DNA from: Patescibacteria group bacterium
GTDB lineage: Bacteria > Patescibacteriota > Patescibacteriia > UBA1558 > S5-K13
NCBI GenBank assembly: GCA_028703545.1
Contig: JAQVMR010000053.1
Coordinates: forward strand, 1-6,512
Direction of reading: 5' to 3'
Length of the DNA: 6,512 nt
Below are positions 4,939-6,512 of the stretch, one piece after another. Position 1 is the first letter of the stretch. Each line of letters starts with the position of its first letter. A program made the position numbers and the translations under genes. Below the pieces are notes generated by a model, which was not told the origin of the DNA, did no database searches, and was given only the letters and a program-made list of their open reading frames with translations.

Positions 4939-6512
4939 ATGGAATATTTTGAAATATCTGAAATAGATTTAAAATCTAGACCAGATAAAAAAAATTCTTT
5001 AATAAAGAACTATTCACAGAAACGAGGAATGGGTGATTTTTTTAATACTTATGAGAGTAGTGGTAATATAGGAATTTTGTTAAATAAACATAGGTTTTCA
5101 ATAATGACTATTTTTATGTTGTTTGTATGGCTAATTATTCTTGGAAGAGTTTTTTATTTACAAATTTTAAGTGGAGATGATTATAGATTGTTTGCAGATG
5201 AAAATAGAATTAGAGTAAAAAGAGTGGACCCAAATAGAGGAATTATTTATGATAGAAACATGAAACCACTTCTTAAAAATGGAGCGAGTTTTTCTCTTCA
5301 AATTTTACCCATAGATCTCCCCAAAAATAATGATGAATTATTAAAGACTCAAAATATTTTACGCTATAGTATTGGAGATCAGGAACTTGATTTATCAAAA
5401 TATATTTCTAGGGATGTTTTAGAGAATTTTAAACCAAGGATAGTAAAAGAATCTCTTAGTTATGATGATGCAATGAGGCTTATGGTTATTACAAAAAATC
5501 TAAATGGAGTTTCTGTTGTTATAAATAACAAAAGAGAATATATTTACAAGGAACCACTTGCTCATATCTTGGGCTATATGGGAAAAATTTCAGAAAAAGA
5601 GTATTCAGAATTAAAAGATGCGGGATATTTTTTAGATGATAAAATTGGAAAAACAGGAATAGAATATGAGTATGAAAAAGATTTAAGGGGCCTAATAGGA
5701 AAAAGAAAAATTGAAGTTGATTCATTGGGTAGAGAAATAAAAGAAGTTGCCTTTGATAAACCACAGGATGGGACAAATCTTGTTTTGTCTTTAGATCTAG
5801 ATTTACAGCTAAAAGCATATGAGCTATTGAATAATCTTTTAAAAAAAACCGGATTTAAAAAGGCTAATATAGTAGCCATTGATCCAAGAAATGGAAGAGT
5901 CTTAACATTAATTTCCATTCCTTCTTATGATAATAATATATTTTCTGAGAAATTAAATAATGAAGATTATAAAAAATTAATAGAAGATCCAGATTTACCA
6001 ATGTTTTTTAGGGCAGTATCAGGAGAGTATCCACCTGGATCAACATTTAAATTAATAATGGCTGCTGCAGCTTTACAAGAAAATCTAGTTGATAAAAATA
6101 CAAGTTTTATGAGTAGTGGCGGTATAAAATATGGTGCGTGGTTTTTTCCTGATTGGAAGGCTGGTGGGCATGGATCCACAAATGTTTTAAAGGCAATAGC
6201 AGAGTCCGTCAACACATTTTTTTATACAATTGGTGGGGGTTATAATAATTTTGATGGCATGGGATTGGAAAAAATCGTTGAATATGCAAAAAGATTTGGT
6301 TTATCTCAAAAATTAGAAATAGATTTACCCGGGGAAGCAAGTGGATTCTTGCCATCACAGAAATGGAAACAAGAAGTAAAGAATGTACCATGGTATATAG
6401 GAGATACATATCATTTAAGTATTGGACAGGGAGATGCTCTAGCTACGCCCCTACAAGTCGCAATGCTTACGAGTGTTATAGCAAATGGAGGGAAATTATA
6501 TGAACCCAAAAT
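4939..6512 (+). CDS. mrdA: Penicillin-binding protein 2 (elongation-specific peptidoglycan transpeptidase), 3'-truncated by the window edge
   Basis: Class B penicillin-binding protein that cross-links peptidoglycan stem peptides during cell elongation, normally paired with RodA. The frame is open from the ATG at 4939, one base after the mreD stop, to the window end (524 codons). An N-terminal cytoplasmic region of about 50 mostly polar residues precedes a single membrane anchor (about 55-75, IMTIFMLFVWLIILGRVFYL). The pedestal domain opens with RVKRVDPNRGIIYDR (RGIIYDR at 100-106) and includes HILGYMGKISEKEY and KIGKTGIEYEYEKDLRG. The transpeptidase domain shows YPPGSTFK with nucleophile Ser368 and Lys371 (SxxK, codons 6040-6051), the second motif SVN at 423-425 (6205-6213), and HLSIGQGDALATPLQVAML, a class B PBP landmark. 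The third motif KTG should lie just past the edge. The order SxxK, SxN and the mre context favour PBP2 over the septal PBP3/FtsI. The next ATG at 5029 (residue 31) is a less likely start. Confidence 0.95.
   Translation, partial: MEYFEISEIDLKSRPDKKNSLIKNYSQKRGMGDFFNTYESSGNIGILLNKHRFSIMTIFMLFVWLIILGRVFYLQILSGDDYRLFADENRIRVKRVDPNRGIIYDRNMKPLLKNGASFSLQILPIDLPKNNDELLKTQNILRYSIGDQELDLSKYISRDVLENFKPRIVKESLSYDDAMRLMVITKNLNGVSVVINNKREYIYKEPLAHILGYMGKISEKEYSELKDAGYFLDDKIGKTGIEYEYEKDLRGLIGKRKIEVDSLGREIKEVAFDKPQDGTNLVLSLDLDLQLKAYELLNNLLKKTGFKKANIVAIDPRNGRVLTLISIPSYDNNIFSEKLNNEDYKKLIEDPDLPMFFRAVSGEYPPGSTFKLIMAAAALQENLVDKNTSFMSSGGIKYGAWFFPDWKAGGHGSTNVLKAIAESVNTFFYTIGGGYNNFDGMGLEKIVEYAKRFGLSQKLEIDLPGEASGFLPSQKWKQEVKNVPWYIGDTYHLSIGQGDALATPLQVAMLTSVIANGGKLYEPK

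Noticed and set aside
4428..4985. Possible use of the UGA-as-glycine code (code 25), since mreC and mreD both end in TGA
   Set aside because: The long frames of rseP, proS, mreB, mreC, mreD and mrdA contain no internal TGA and encode glycine with GGN throughout. Reading through the two TGA stops gives only short, meaningless extensions, so the standard bacterial code fits.
5519..6409. Several minus-strand frames of 66-114 codons under the PBP2 gene
   Set aside because: They lie wholly inside a strongly supported PBP2 reading frame with catalytic motifs; their translations show no family features and they overlap one another.

Overview
The window is a tightly packed, AT-rich stretch (roughly 30% GC by eye) with all seven genes on the + strand. 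Protein style and gene set suggest a bacterium of the Candidate Phyla Radiation (Patescibacteria), probably Parcubacteria-like. The indications are a short proline-tRNA ligase with no editing insertion, a roughly 100-residue protein ending in an HLDQKK...AHSG motif that I recall from such genomes, heavy use of AGA and GGA codons, and almost no Shine-Dalgarno sequences. The lineage is inferred; there is no rRNA or other marker here to confirm it.

Layout: 2-976 is the C-terminal part of an RseP-type intramembrane protease, with its start and HExxH motif upstream of the window. 977-1276 is a conserved small protein of unknown function. 1305-2546 is proS. From 2549 to the right edge runs a cell-elongation cluster: mreB (2549-3601), mreC (3631-4431), mreD (4428-4937) and mrdA, encoding penicillin-binding protein 2 (4939 to beyond 6512, with no stop in the window). 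Gene spacings are 0, 28, 2, 29, -4 and 1 bases, so this looks like one transcription unit. I see no internal terminator, promoter, RNA gene, mobile element, CRISPR array or notable repeat. No stretch over 300 bases lacks a gene.

How the genes work together: MreB filaments on the inner face of the membrane, the MreC and MreD membrane proteins, and the PBP2 transpeptidase form the core of the elongasome that inserts peptidoglycan along the cell body. RodA, the usual glycosyltransferase partner, is not in the window and could lie just downstream. RseP (membrane proteolysis) and ProS (translation) sit upstream as housekeeping neighbours.

The most interesting observation is in MreB. The overall fold and the phosphate-1 motif are well conserved, but three residues around the ATP-hydrolysis site differ from the canonical ones: Q140 in place of Glu, E162 in place of Asp, and K167 in place of Thr. 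This suggests an MreB with altered or weak ATPase activity.
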